A stretch of DNA of 10,900 bases. Origin: Halieaceae bacterium UBA3479 (GTDB lineage Bacteria > Pseudomonadota > Gammaproteobacteria > Pseudomonadales > Halieaceae). Below the pieces are notes generated by a model. The model worked only from the letters and a program-made list of their open reading frames with translations, was not told the origin of the DNA and did not search any database. Position 1 is the stretch's first letter; every line of letters begins with the position of its first letter. This document shows positions 1-7,345 of this stretch, one piece after another. The stretch is taken from contig DFQW01000011.1 in NCBI GenBank assembly GCA_002377985.1, forward strand, positions 1 to 10,900, written 5' to 3'. Both the position numbers and the translations under genes were made by a program.

Positions 1-656
1 AGCCATGTTTTTACCAAATCGATGGTTCTCGGCGGCATTTCGAGTTCCCGCTCTTTATTGCCCTTGCCAATGACCTTGATCGAACGATCACCAAAATTGA
101 TCTTTCCAATATCAATGGTGACGACCTCGGCGCGACGCGGTCCACAGCCGAATAAAATCCCTAATAACGCGGCATCTCTAACGCCTGCCGCGCCTTCATC
201 GTGCAGGCAATGGTCAATCAGTGCCGCGATTTCATCGACATGCAACGCGCGACCTACGGCCAGTCGCTGTAGTTTGATGGCACGAATTTGCTCGATCAGA
301 CTGAATTGGTGATCACTCATTTGCTGGTGGAGCATGGCCTCGCGCGCAACACCTTTGATAATGGAGAGGTACAGGTTGCGGGTATTATCCGAGAGGCCTT
401 TTTGCTTCAGTTTTTCCATCAGGGCCAAAACCGTTGCACGATCCAGTCGATGCCAGGGAAAGGAGTCGGGCGTGTGATCACACAGGATAGCGATTTGCTT
501 CATCACGGAGCGCGCTGTCGTTCTGCTGGCTTCCGAGCCCTGCAGTGAAGCCAGGTACAATGACGCCGGATTGCTATGTTGCAGCGGCGCATCTGAGCCC
601 ACCGTTGCCAACCATCCGCTTATCTCTTGATTTGCCGTTTTTCTTTTGGCATCCAT
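1..656 (-). CDS. Tyrosine recombinase (phage-integrase family), N-terminal 218 residues, cut by the left edge
   Basis: This is the 5' part of a site-specific DNA recombinase gene that reads off the left edge, with an open frame from the ATG at 656 down to base 1. Residues about 15-110 fit the helical core-binding (SAM-like) domain. The catalytic domain starts near residue 135 (VGRALHVDEIAALI). The box LFGCGPRRAEVV carries the first catalytic Arg (R174), and VIGKGNKERELEMP carries the beta-hairpin Lys (K198). Their 24-residue spacing equals that of R148 and K172 in XerD, as I recall. The remaining H-x-x-R, H/W and Tyr boxes lie outside the window, so it is unknown whether the gene is intact. 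Only weak Shine-Dalgarno matches (GGGG about 11 nt upstream) precede the ATG. The family is secure. XerC/D-like housekeeping use, a genomic-island integrase or a stand-alone recombinase cannot be told apart here. Confidence 0.88.
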   Translation of the reverse strand, partial: MDAKRKTANQEISGWLATVGSDAPLQHSNPASLYLASLQGSEASRTTARSVMKQIAILCDHTPDSFPWHRLDRATVLALMEKLKQKGLSDNTRNLYLSIIKGVAREAMLHQQMSDHQFSLIEQIRAIKLQRLAVGRALHVDEIAALIDHCLHDEGAAGVRDAALLGILFGCGPRRAEVVTIDIGKINFGDRSIKVIGKGNKERELEMPPRTIDLVKTW

Positions 657-695
657 GGGAGGCCGCACCCCATAACGGTTGCTTTAACTGACGTA

Positions 696-724
696 AATAT
701 ACATTTAAGGAAGTTATAATACAA
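696..724 (-). promoter_or_regulatory. Putative sigma-70 promoter of the recombinase gene
   Basis: On the minus strand a TTGTAT -35 element (724-719) and a TATATT -10 element (701-696) are separated by exactly 17 nt. Transcription would start near 689, giving a leader of roughly 33 nt before the ATG at 656. The surrounding stretch is AT-rich compared with its neighbours. This is a match by eye to the consensus. The opposite strand also contains a perfect TATAAT at 715-720, but no gene starts downstream of it on that strand. Confidence 0.4.
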
Positions 725-728
725 CCTA

Positions 729-747
729 GTGTCGCCGTCCCCGACAC
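729..747 (-). terminator. Short hairpin between amidohydrolase and recombinase, possible weak terminator
   Basis: GTGTCG (729-734) and CGACAC (742-747) form a 6-bp stem around a 7-nt loop. Read on the minus strand, the stem is followed by a moderately T-rich stretch (TAGGTTGTATTAT). It lies about 55 nt beyond the amidohydrolase stop and could act as a weak intrinsic terminator. The T-run is interrupted and the stem is short, so this is tentative. The left arm can alternatively pair with 779-786 (TGTCGCCG/CGGCGACA). Confidence 0.28.
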
Positions 748-800
748 ATCCTACAAGTAATATCTGCAATCTCACTTGCGGCGACAAAGCCAACGGAGGA

Positions 801-2087
801 TTATTTGGCTCTCAAAAAGACCACCAATCCTTCTTTCATCACAAAATCGATGGCCTCCAGCTCGGTGATATCAGCCAACGGGTCTCCATAGACGGCGACC
901 ATATCAGCGTACGCCCCGGGCTTTATTTCTCCGAGATCATCACTGGCTCGCAACAACCGTGCTGCATTGATGGTGGCAGAACGAATCGCCTCCATGGCCG
1001 GCATTCCAGCCTCAACCATGTAGCGGAACTCTCGCCCATTTAATCCGTGTGGGGATACGCCTGAATCGGTGCCGAACGCGATGGGAACCCCGGCCCTCCA
1101 AGCTTGGGCAAAAGTGCCCTGAATCTGAGGCCCGACAGCCGCCGCCTTGGGACGCACGATGTCGGGTAGCTTTCCCTCCTGCTCTGCCAGCTCCGCGACC
1201 CACTTACCCGCTGAAATAGTCGGCACGTACCAGGTGCCCCTTTCGCGCATCAAATCCATGATTTCAGCGGTCATATATGTACCATGCTCGACTGAATGCA
1301 CGCCTGCAAGAACGGCGCGCTTCATGCCCTCTGGGCCGTGGGCGTGAACAGCCACAACAAAGTTATAGTCCTTTGCCGCACTCACGACAGCATCCAGTTC
1401 GTCGCGGGTAAACTGGGGGTTGTCGCCGCTTTTAGCCAGCGATAGAACGCCACCAGTGACGGTTAGCTTTATGACATCGCTACCATCTTTATAGCGCTGT
1501 CGAACCGCTTTGTACGCATCCTCCGCACCATTGATCACCCCTTCTTTGGGCCCAGGATCACCGCGAAGATCCTCGCGAATGCCATTAGTTGGATCGGCAT
1601 GTCCGCCTGTTGTCGCAATGGATTTGCCCGCCGCAAAGATGCGCGGTCCGGGAACGATGCCTTGCGCGATGGCGTCTCGCAGCGCGAATGATGCTTCGTG
1701 GTCACCCGCCCCCAGGTCGCGCACGGTCGTAAAGCCGGCCTCCAGCGTCCGCCTGGCGTAAGTGGTTGAACGCAATGCATACTCCGCCGAGTTCATATAA
1801 TAGGCCTCGGCATAGCTATCAGGGGGGTTAAGCTCACTATCCAAATGAACATGCATATCCATCAGGCCCGGCATCACGGTGGCTGAACGCAAGTCAATGA
1901 CCATCGCCTGATCTCGATCAACGTAGCCGTCAAGCACCTCCACAATGCGGCCCTTGTCGATGATGACGGTCTTTTCTGTTACCACCTGACCAGCTGCGAC
2001 ATCGATAAGCCTGCCTGCATGCACCAGTGTTGTCGCCTGTCCCGACACCGAAAATAGCAAGCTCATTAACACACTTAGGTATTTCAT
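801..2087 (-). CDS. Secreted metal-dependent amidohydrolase (imidazolonepropionase/Xaa-Pro dipeptidase-like)
   Basis: The product is a 428-residue enzyme of the amidohydrolase superfamily with a binuclear-metal TIM-barrel. Visible metal ligands are H79 and H81 (LMDMHVHL), the probable carboxylated lysine K207 ([10 protein letters not shown]), H248/H250 ([10 protein letters not shown]), H268 (SVEHGTY) and D341 (FGTDSGV). It closes with the usual beta-sandwich return ([16 protein letters not shown]). Residues 1-18 form a signal peptide with likely cleavage after SGQA, so it should act in the periplasm. The start was placed at 2087 because an AAGGA lies 10 nt upstream and it puts the signal peptide at the N-terminus. 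An in-frame ATG at 2111 adds eight charged/polar residues and has no ribosome site. Studied relatives include Xaa-Arg/Lys dipeptidases and imidazolonepropionase-like hydrolases, so a peptide or cyclic amide substrate is plausible but not shown. It diverges from the sulfide cassette and nothing ties the two functionally. Confidence 0.85.
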   Translation of the reverse strand: MKYLSVLMSLLFSVSGQATTLVHAGRLIDVAAGQVVTEKTVIIDKGRIVEVLDGYVDRDQAMVIDLRSATVMPGLMDMHVHLDSELNPPDSYAEAYYMNSAEYALRSTTYARRTLEAGFTTVRDLGAGDHEASFALRDAIAQGIVPGPRIFAAGKSIATTGGHADPTNGIREDLRGDPGPKEGVINGAEDAYKAVRQRYKDGSDVIKLTVTGGVLSLAKSGDNPQFTRDELDAVVSAAKDYNFVVAVHAHGPEGMKRAVLAGVHSVEHGTYMTAEIMDLMRERGTWYVPTISAGKWVAELAEQEGKLPDIVRPKAAAVGPQIQGTFAQAWRAGVPIAFGTDSGVSPHGLNGREFRYMVEAGMPAMEAIRSATINAARLLRASDDLGEIKPGAYADMVAVYGDPLADITELEAIDFVMKEGLVVFLRAK

Positions 2088-2321
2088 AAATTTATTTTCC
2101 TTATCTATCATGGCGTTAGCGTACTTTTTCGATGTGATTTAACCTTCCGCAACATTCCGTTCCTTCAGGCGGATTGTATAACGACTCGAATAAAAGTATC
2201 GCGAAGAATGAACGCGCTAAATCCGCTGGCCATGTTTTGGCGACAGATCAGGCTAGCGTGTTGAAGCTGGGAATGCTGGCAGAATTCGACATTAACCTTC
2301 GGATGTTCCCTAAGCCGGTAG

Positions 2322-2347
2322 GAATATTGTTATTCTCTTGCAGAATA
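2322..2347 (+). promoter_or_regulatory. Candidate operator of the sulfide cassette (GAATA/TATTC/GAATA half-sites)
   Basis: Three half-sites occur in 26 bp: GAATA (2322-2326), TATTC (2331-2335) and GAATA (2343-2347). The last two form TATTC-N7-GAATA. The first two form GAATA-N4-TATTC. The two GAATA copies are 21 bp apart, i.e. two helical turns. As I recall, ArsR-family persulfide sensors of the SqrR/BigR class bind ATTC-N8-GAAT-type palindromes in front of sqr and persulfide dioxygenase genes. The spacing here is one base shorter, and no regulator gene is in the window. Assignment rests on motif resemblance plus the function of the genes downstream. Confidence 0.35.
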
Positions 2348-2351
2348 TACT
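2346..2351 (+). promoter_or_regulatory. Putative -10 element of the sulfide cassette
   Basis: TATACT matches five of six bases of the sigma-70 -10 consensus and sits so that transcription would begin near 2358, about 30 nt before the preferred TTG start. No recognisable -35 lies 16-18 nt upstream, where bases of the GAATA half-site occur instead. This would fit a weak promoter blocked by a repressor on the overlapping inverted repeat. That reading is inference. Confidence 0.38.
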
Positions 2352-2387
2352 TGAGCTCGTCGGATTCAGCATTGCTTGGAGCACGCA

Positions 2388-3287
2388 TTGTCAGGGGTAG
2401 CTGTTCAACATTTTTTTGATCCTGTCACGTCAACACTGACTTATGTGGCAAGCGATCCAACATCGGGCTGCTGTGTGGTCATCGACCCCGTTCTCGATCT
2501 TGATTACGCATCGGGGACAATTACGACAGACTCCGCAGATCGGCTAATTGATTTCATCAAGGCTGAAAATCTGACGCTGAAGTTGATCCTGGAGACGCAT
2601 ATTCATGCCGATCACCTCTCGAGTGCGCCCTACTTACAGAGCCGACTGGGCGGAAAAATCGGCATTGGCGGCCGCATTACAACGATTCAGGCCACTTTTG
2701 CGGAGATTTTCGACGAGGATAACGGATTCCAAAGGGATGGATCCCAATTTGACTTGATCCTTGAAGACGGTGACCTGTTTCCTGTTGGGGAGCTCACTGG
2801 TGAGGCATTTCATGTACCGGGGCACACCCCGGCGTGTAGCGCTTATCGCATTGGCGACGCGCTGTTCGTCGGCGATACCCTCTTTATGCCCGATGCGGGA
2901 ACCGCCAGATGTGATTTTCCTGGCGGCGATGCGAGAGCTCTCTATGAGTCTTGTCAAAAGTTGCTGGCGCTTCCCGAGGCGACGCGTGTTTATGTGTGTC
3001 ATGACTACCAGCCAGAGGGCCGACCCCTCGCCTTTGTCTCGACCATAGCCCAGCAGCGACAAGATAATATTCATGTGGGCGGCGGGATTTCGGCCGACGA
3101 ATTTGTGGCCATGCGTGAGGCGAGAGATGCAACGCTAGGCATGCCAACGCTCATTTTTCCCTCGTTGCAAACAAATATGCGCGCGGGTCATTTGCCGCCT
3201 TGTAATAACAATGGACGCTTGTTTTTGAAGGTGCCTGTCAACGCATTCAGTGGGATTGACATGCGCCCATTTGCCGAACAAAAGTGA
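2388..3287 (+). CDS. MBL-fold persulfide dioxygenase (ETHE1/Blh-like)
   Basis: This protein of 299 residues has the metallo-beta-lactamase fold and belongs to the glyoxalase II-like persulfide (sulfur) dioxygenases, which oxidise glutathione persulfide to sulfite and GSH using one Fe(II) and O2 in the cytoplasm. Metal and fold residues are H71/H73/D75/H76 in THIHADHLSS, H146 in VPGHTPACSAY, D163 in FVGDTLF and H205 in VYVCHDYQPEG. The phrase GTARCDFPGGDA around residues 171-182 is characteristic of the Blh/ETHE1-like group. There is no fused rhodanese or DUF442 domain. Start choice: no ATG is available after the in-frame stop at 2352. TTG at 2388 has GGAG 6 nt upstream and leaves the normal short N-terminus before the FFDPVTSTLTY strand. 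TTG at 2376 is possible but lacks a ribosome site. Placement 18 nt before sqr strongly supports the sulfide-oxidation role over a glyoxalase or lactamase. Confidence 0.88.
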   Translation: MSGVAVQHFFDPVTSTLTYVASDPTSGCCVVIDPVLDLDYASGTITTDSADRLIDFIKAENLTLKLILETHIHADHLSSAPYLQSRLGGKIGIGGRITTIQATFAEIFDEDNGFQRDGSQFDLILEDGDLFPVGELTGEAFHVPGHTPACSAYRIGDALFVGDTLFMPDAGTARCDFPGGDARALYESCQKLLALPEATRVYVCHDYQPEGRPLAFVSTIAQQRQDNIHVGGGISADEFVAMREARDATLGMPTLIFPSLQTNMRAGHLPPCNNNGRLFLKVPVNAFSGIDMRPFAEQK

Positions 3288-3305
3288 AGAACATCAGGGG
3301 GACCG

Positions 3306-4526
3306 ATGACTGAGCAACGATACGATATTGTAATAGTGGGCGCGGGCGCTGCGGGTATCGCGACGGCTGCCAGCGTAAAGAAACGTCAGCCAAAAGTTTC
3401 CATCGCCCTGATAGATCCGGCGGAGACGCATTTTTATCAACCGGGATGGACCATGGTTGGGGCGGGAATCTTCGATCCTCCCGCCACGTCGCGTCCAATG
3501 GCGTCCTTGATTCCGGCCGGTACGACATGGATAAAACAGGCTGTGGTGAGCTTCGAGCCTGAGTCAAACTTAATAATTCTCAACAGCGGCGCGCAAATTC
3601 ACTACGAGCAACTCGTGGTGGCCTCGGGCCTCACCCTGAATTGGAGCGGCGTCGAAGGCCTCGAAGAAAATCTGGGGCGCAATGGTGTGACCTCAAACTA
3701 CTCCTACGAGACGGCGCCCTATACCTGGGAACTTGTGCAGAACATCAAGAAAGGTGCAGCGCTCTTTACCCAGCCACCCATGCCGATAAAGTGTGCGGGT
3801 GCGCCGCAGAAAGCGATGTATCTCTCTGCAGACCATTGGCGACGTGCCGGCGCACTGGGCGATATACAAATCGATTTTTGTACTGCGACGCCGGGACTTT
3901 TTGGGGTGGCCGAGTATGTGCCCGCATTAATGGAGTACGTCGAGCGGTACGGCGCCCGACTGAATTTCCAGACGAATCTAAAACGAATAGATGCAGAACA
4001 GAAAATAGCTGTTTTCAGTTCGCCCGAAGGCGATATCGAGAAGCCTTTTGACATGATTCATGTATGCCCACCGCAGTGTGCCCCCGACTTTATTAAAGCC
4101 TCTCCGCTGTCTGATGATGCCGGGTGGGTCGATGTCGATCAGGCCACCTTGCAACACAAGCGCTTTGAAAATATTTTTTCCTGCGGTGACGTAATGAACG
4201 CCCCGAACGCAAAAACCGCCGCCGCAGCTCGCGCCCAGGCTCCGGTAGTGGCCGAAAATCTTCTTGCGCAGCGCGCGGGTAAAGGTGCTCGTCTGGGTTA
4301 CAACGGCTACGGATCCTGTCCGCTCACGGTAGAGCGGGGGAAAATCGTCCTTGCTGAGTTTGGCTACGGTGGGAAGTTGCTGCCCTCGTTTCCTAAGTCC
4401 ATATTGAATGGTTTGCGCCCTACTCGCCTTGCCTGGCATCTAAAGGCAGATCTGCTGCCTCAGATCTATTGGCATGCCATGCTCAAAGGCCGGGAATGGA
4501 TGATAAAGAACGACGTTAGACCCTAG
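3306..4526 (+). CDS. sqr: Sulfide:quinone oxidoreductase, type II
   Basis: A 406-residue flavoprotein that oxidises sulfide at the inner membrane, passes electrons to the quinone pool and hands sulfane sulfur to an acceptor such as glutathione. The N-terminal FAD-binding Rossmann motif is GAGAAG at residues 12-17, with acidic D37 ending the second strand and the family phrase HFYQPGW after it. The redox cysteines appear to be C163 (PIKCAGAPQK) and C338 (GYGSCPLT), matching in context the two catalytic cysteines of human SQOR. The second FAD contact is FSCGDV near residue 295. The C-terminal part, with LAEFGYGGKLLPSFP and then amphipathic helices (LPQIYWHAMLKG), fits membrane attachment. KCAGAPQK and GYxSCPL point to type II rather than FccB-like or type I enzymes. 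A GGGGGA ribosome site is 3 nt before the ATG. It is the middle gene of the cassette and is probably co-transcribed with its neighbours. Confidence 0.92.
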   Translation: MTEQRYDIVIVGAGAAGIATAASVKKRQPKVSIALIDPAETHFYQPGWTMVGAGIFDPPATSRPMASLIPAGTTWIKQAVVSFEPESNLIILNSGAQIHYEQLVVASGLTLNWSGVEGLEENLGRNGVTSNYSYETAPYTWELVQNIKKGAALFTQPPMPIKCAGAPQKAMYLSADHWRRAGALGDIQIDFCTATPGLFGVAEYVPALMEYVERYGARLNFQTNLKRIDAEQKIAVFSSPEGDIEKPFDMIHVCPPQCAPDFIKASPLSDDAGWVDVDQATLQHKRFENIFSCGDVMNAPNAKTAAAARAQAPVVAENLLAQRAGKGARLGYNGYGSCPLTVERGKIVLAEFGYGGKLLPSFPKSILNGLRPTRLAWHLKADLLPQIYWHAMLKGREWMIKNDVRP

Positions 4527-4541
4527 TTTCACGCACAAACT

Positions 4542-6266
4542 ATGCAGTATTGGTCTAAATTGGTTCCCGCGCTTACGTGGTTGAGAGGGTACTCGCGCGC
4601 GAACTTTGTCAATGACAGCCTGGCGGCTGTGATTGTCACCATCATGCTCATTCCGCAGTCGCTGGCATATGCCCTACTCGCGGGATTGCCGGCAGAAATG
4701 GGTTTGTATGCCTCCATATTTCCTCTTGTTGCCTATGCTCTTTTCGGCAGCAGTCGAACGCTATCGGTCGGGCCGGTCGCGGTCGCCTCGCTGATGACGG
4801 CGTCCGCAATTGGCTCGGTCACCGCAACAGGCGAGGTAGATTACGCAACCGCTGCCACGATGCTGGCATTTCTCGGTGGATTGATGTTGGTCACCCTGGG
4901 TCTATTCAGGTTTGGCTTTGTCGCCAATTTTTTATCGCATCCGGTAGTGTCAGGATTTATCACTGCGTCGGGGGTTATCATTGGGCTGGGTCAGATGGGT
5001 CCGTTGGTGGGAGTATCCCTTCAAGGGGACAACCTGATCTCTTTGGTTATCGCATTGCGTGATCAACTACCGCAGGCGCACGTGCTGACGGCGGTGATCG
5101 GTTTCTGCTGTCTTGTTTTTCTCCTCCTCGCGCGGTTTGCGTTTCCTAAGTTACTGAAGCTGATGGGCTTGGGCCCTCGGGCAATCAATTTGGCAGTGCG
5201 GGCCGCGCCTGTCCTTATGATGATCGTGATCATTCCAATTTCGATGGCAGAGGATTTCGCTGCCCTGCAAGTGCCGATCGTAGGAGCTGTGCCCAGCGGA
5301 CTGCCAGAGTTCAGTTCGCCCCTGCTGAACTGGGATTTGATCTCAGAGTTGGCGATGCCGGCTTTTTTGATCGCACTGATTGGCTTCGTCGAATCGGTAT
5401 CGGTGGGCAAAACACTCGGCGCGAAAAAAAGAGAGCGAATCAACGCCAATCAAGAATTGGTGGGCCTCGGTGCGGCCAATACCGCCGCAGCATTATCCGG
5501 TGGTTTCCCGGTTACCGGTGGGTTCTCTCGCTCTGCCGTTAACTTTGATGCGGGTGCGGATACGCAAATGGCGTCCATTTTTACTGCCGTGGGAATCGGA
5601 CTGGCAACGCTTTTTCTCACGCCGATTTTGTATTTTCTTCCGAAGGCGGCCTTGGCTGCCACGATCATTGTTGCCGTTCTGAGCATCATCGACTGGAAGA
5701 TAATCCGACAAGCGTATCGATTTTCATCCGCAGATTTCTTGGCGGTAACCTTGACTATCGTCATTACCCTTGTCGCCGGTGTCGAGTTAGGTGTGTTGAT
5801 CGGGGTTGCCGTAAGCTTGGGTCTTTATCTCTATCAAACGAGCAAACCGCATTTCGCAATCGTAGGCCAAGTGGGCGCCTCAGAGCATTACCGCAACATC
5901 GAGCGCCACGAGGTAACGACCTATCCAGAAATTCTCTCCATTCGGATCGACGAGTCTCTGTATTTTGCAAACGCAAGCTACTTAGAAGAAATCGTATTTG
6001 ATCAAATATCGCGAAAACCGCAGCTGTCAGATGTAATTCTGATGTGCCCGGCGGTGAATATCGTGGATATGAGTGCGCTCGACGCGCTGAATGAAATCAA
6101 CGAGCGGCTCAGAGATCTGGATATCAAATTGCATCTCAGCGAGGTAAAAGGTCCTGTGATGGATACGCTTAACCGCAGCGATTTTTTCGAAAGACTGACG
6201 GGCGAAATTTTTCTGTCGCATCACGTTGCGGTCAGCGAACTGCGCGCAAGAATGACTTTGGGATAA
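4542..6266 (+). CDS. SulP-family anion transporter with C-terminal STAS domain
   Basis: A 574-residue inner-membrane transporter of the SLC26/SulP family. Residues about 20-435 hold the hydrophobic transport domain. Its recognisable phrases are IPQSLAYALLAGLP (37-50), GLYASIFPLVAY, SRTLSVGPVAVASL (71-84) and PVTGGFSRSAVNF (323-335). Residues about 457-570 are a STAS domain (NIVDMSALDALNEIN), the cytoplasmic regulatory module of this family. Members move sulfate, bicarbonate or dicarboxylates, and the substrate cannot be read from the sequence. The gene follows sqr by 15 nt without a clear Shine-Dalgarno, which suggests translational coupling to sqr. Its position after a dioxygenase that produces sulfite suggests handling of sulfite or sulfate, perhaps as exporter in place of the TauE-type exporters seen in other sulfide operons. 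Uptake of sulfate or transport of bicarbonate are alternatives. No carbonic anhydrase gene is adjacent. Confidence 0.9.
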   Translation: MQYWSKLVPALTWLRGYSRANFVNDSLAAVIVTIMLIPQSLAYALLAGLPAEMGLYASIFPLVAYALFGSSRTLSVGPVAVASLMTASAIGSVTATGEVDYATAATMLAFLGGLMLVTLGLFRFGFVANFLSHPVVSGFITASGVIIGLGQMGPLVGVSLQGDNLISLVIALRDQLPQAHVLTAVIGFCCLVFLLLARFAFPKLLKLMGLGPRAINLAVRAAPVLMMIVIIPISMAEDFAALQVPIVGAVPSGLPEFSSPLLNWDLISELAMPAFLIALIGFVESVSVGKTLGAKKRERINANQELVGLGAANTAAALSGGFPVTGGFSRSAVNFDAGADTQMASIFTAVGIGLATLFLTPILYFLPKAALAATIIVAVLSIIDWKIIRQAYRFSSADFLAVTLTIVITLVAGVELGVLIGVAVSLGLYLYQTSKPHFAIVGQVGASEHYRNIERHEVTTYPEILSIRIDESLYFANASYLEEIVFDQISRKPQLSDVILMCPAVNIVDMSALDALNEINERLRDLDIKLHLSEVKGPVMDTLNRSDFFERLTGEIFLSHHVAVSELRARMTLG

Positions 6267-6269
6267 GCG

Positions 6270-7334
6270 CTACAGGTAACGTTGATCCTGCTCTGTTTTC
6301 ATTAAGCGCTTGATAGAGCGATCTAAAACATGCCCCGCTGCCAAACCTAATTTCTCCTGCCAACTGCGCCTTTCGCGATAACGCACTTCGACCAGGTCGC
6401 GGTCCGCAGACTTTTCCATGAGATAACTATCCGAGGTGCAGAGGCGGTCTACCAAACGTTTCTCAAGCGCCCTTTGACCAAACCAGTATTCGCCTGTGCT
6501 TACCTCATCGATAGAAACAACGCTCCGATGTTCGGCCACAAACTGCTTGAATAGATCATGCACATCGTCAATGTCTGCCTGGAATTTTTCACGCGCCTTG
6601 TCTGTATTTTCTCCAAACACGGTGAGCGTCCTTTTATATTCACCGGCCGTGTGTAATTCAAAATCGATGTCATTTTTCTTCAATAACCGGTGAAAGTTAG
6701 GCAGCTGCGCCACCACGCCGATTGAGCCAATAATGGCAAACGGCGCGGCGATAATGGTGTCGGCAACGCAGGCCATCATATAACCACCGCTTGCGGCCAC
6801 TTTGTCTACCGATACGATCAATGGAATGCCTGCTTCCTTTATGCGCAAAAGCTGACTTGCTGCGAGACCATAGCCATGCACAACACCGCCACCACTTTCG
6901 ACCCTCACCAAAATTTCATCGGTACTCGTTGCAAGTGGCAGGATTGCGGAAATTTCCTCGCGCAACTGCGCGACCTGGCTGGCTTGCATATCTCCTTCAA
7001 AATCGATAATGAATGTCCGAGCCCGACTCGCCTCGCCGCTCTGATCTGAGTCGTCTTTCGCGGCTTTTTTCATTTCTTTTTTCTTTTGTTTTTCGACTCG
7101 CTTTTTTTCTTTCATTCTCGCTTTTGTCGCAAAGGGCTCCTCGACGACAGCGCGAATGGGCTCTTGCTGTTCTTCGTATCGCTCATTAAGCAGCCGAGCT
7201 TCTACGCTGCCGTCGTCACCTCTATCACGTCGTCGCTGCGATATGGCGACAACACCGGCTACCGCTATAAGGAATACGCCCAAAAGAATCACCGCTTGCA
7301 GCAGAAATTCAACGATTTCCAGAATAAAGTCCAT
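6270..7334 (-). CDS. sohB: SohB, inner-membrane S49-family serine protease
   Basis: A 354-residue peptidase of clan SK (SppA/SohB). One N-terminal transmembrane helix (about residues 3-32) is followed by a highly charged Lys/Glu linker (about 70-95) and then the S49 domain. The Ser/Lys dyad is visible as S182 in DKVAASGGYMMA and K234 in HTAGEYKRTLTVFGEN. The ESGGGVVHGYGLA segment before it is the typical oxyanion-side glycine loop. Length is close to that of E. coli SohB (about 350). The start at 7334 is preferred over the ATG at 7340 because AGGA lies 9 nt before the former but only 3 nt before the latter. That AGGA overlaps the nudC stop codon, so translation is probably coupled. The family is thought to degrade membrane-associated peptides, and the exact role of SohB is little known. 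The gene ends 3 nt from the convergent SulP gene. Confidence 0.9.
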   Translation of the reverse strand: MDFILEIVEFLLQAVILLGVFLIAVAGVVAISQRRRDRGDDGSVEARLLNERYEEQQEPIRAVVEEPFATKARMKEKKRVEKQKKKEMKKAAKDDSDQSGEASRARTFIIDFEGDMQASQVAQLREEISAILPLATSTDEILVRVESGGGVVHGYGLAASQLLRIKEAGIPLIVSVDKVAASGGYMMACVADTIIAAPFAIIGSIGVVAQLPNFHRLLKKNDIDFELHTAGEYKRTLTVFGENTDKAREKFQADIDDVHDLFKQFVAEHRSVVSIDEVSTGEYWFGQRALEKRLVDRLCTSDSYLMEKSADRDLVEVRYRERRSWQEKLGLAAGHVLDRSIKRLMKTEQDQRYL

Positions 7335-7345
7335 CGGCATGTTTC

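Larger units (their letters stand above)
2088..2387. other. Divergent intergenic region, amidohydrolase / sulfide cassette
   Basis: This 300-bp stretch separates two divergent genes and contains no convincing coding sequence. Its right end carries the promoter/operator candidate of the sulfide cassette, annotated separately. On the minus strand TATACA near 2176-2181 could be a -10 for the amidohydrolase, but I see no good -35 at the right distance. A 9-bp direct repeat, TTAACCTTC, occurs at 2139-2147 and 2292-2300, each copy followed by a sequence ending in TTCC. No riboswitch or RNA gene is recognised. Confidence 0.5.

Noticed and set aside
22..548. Plus-strand open frames over the recombinase region
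   Set aside because: They are antisense to a continuous minus-strand frame with clear recombinase motifs. Their own proteins show no family features and no ribosome sites.
657..800. Integron attI-like site next to an integrase
   Set aside because: The neighbouring gene is transcribed toward the recombinase, no attC site or cassette array is seen, and the visible recombinase part does not point to IntI.
2376..2387. TTG at 2376 as start of the persulfide dioxygenase
   Set aside because: No Shine-Dalgarno precedes it, while TTG at 2388 has GGAG at ideal distance. The four added residues do not match any family feature. It remains possible.
2174..2419. Small plus-strand open frame in the divergent intergenic region
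   Set aside because: It overlaps the cassette promoter and dioxygenase start, has no recognisable domain or good start signal, and is of non-coding-like composition.
5450..5764. Minus-strand frames inside the SulP gene
   Set aside because: They are shadows of a strongly supported transporter gene. The basic, Ala-rich translation is typical of antisense frames.
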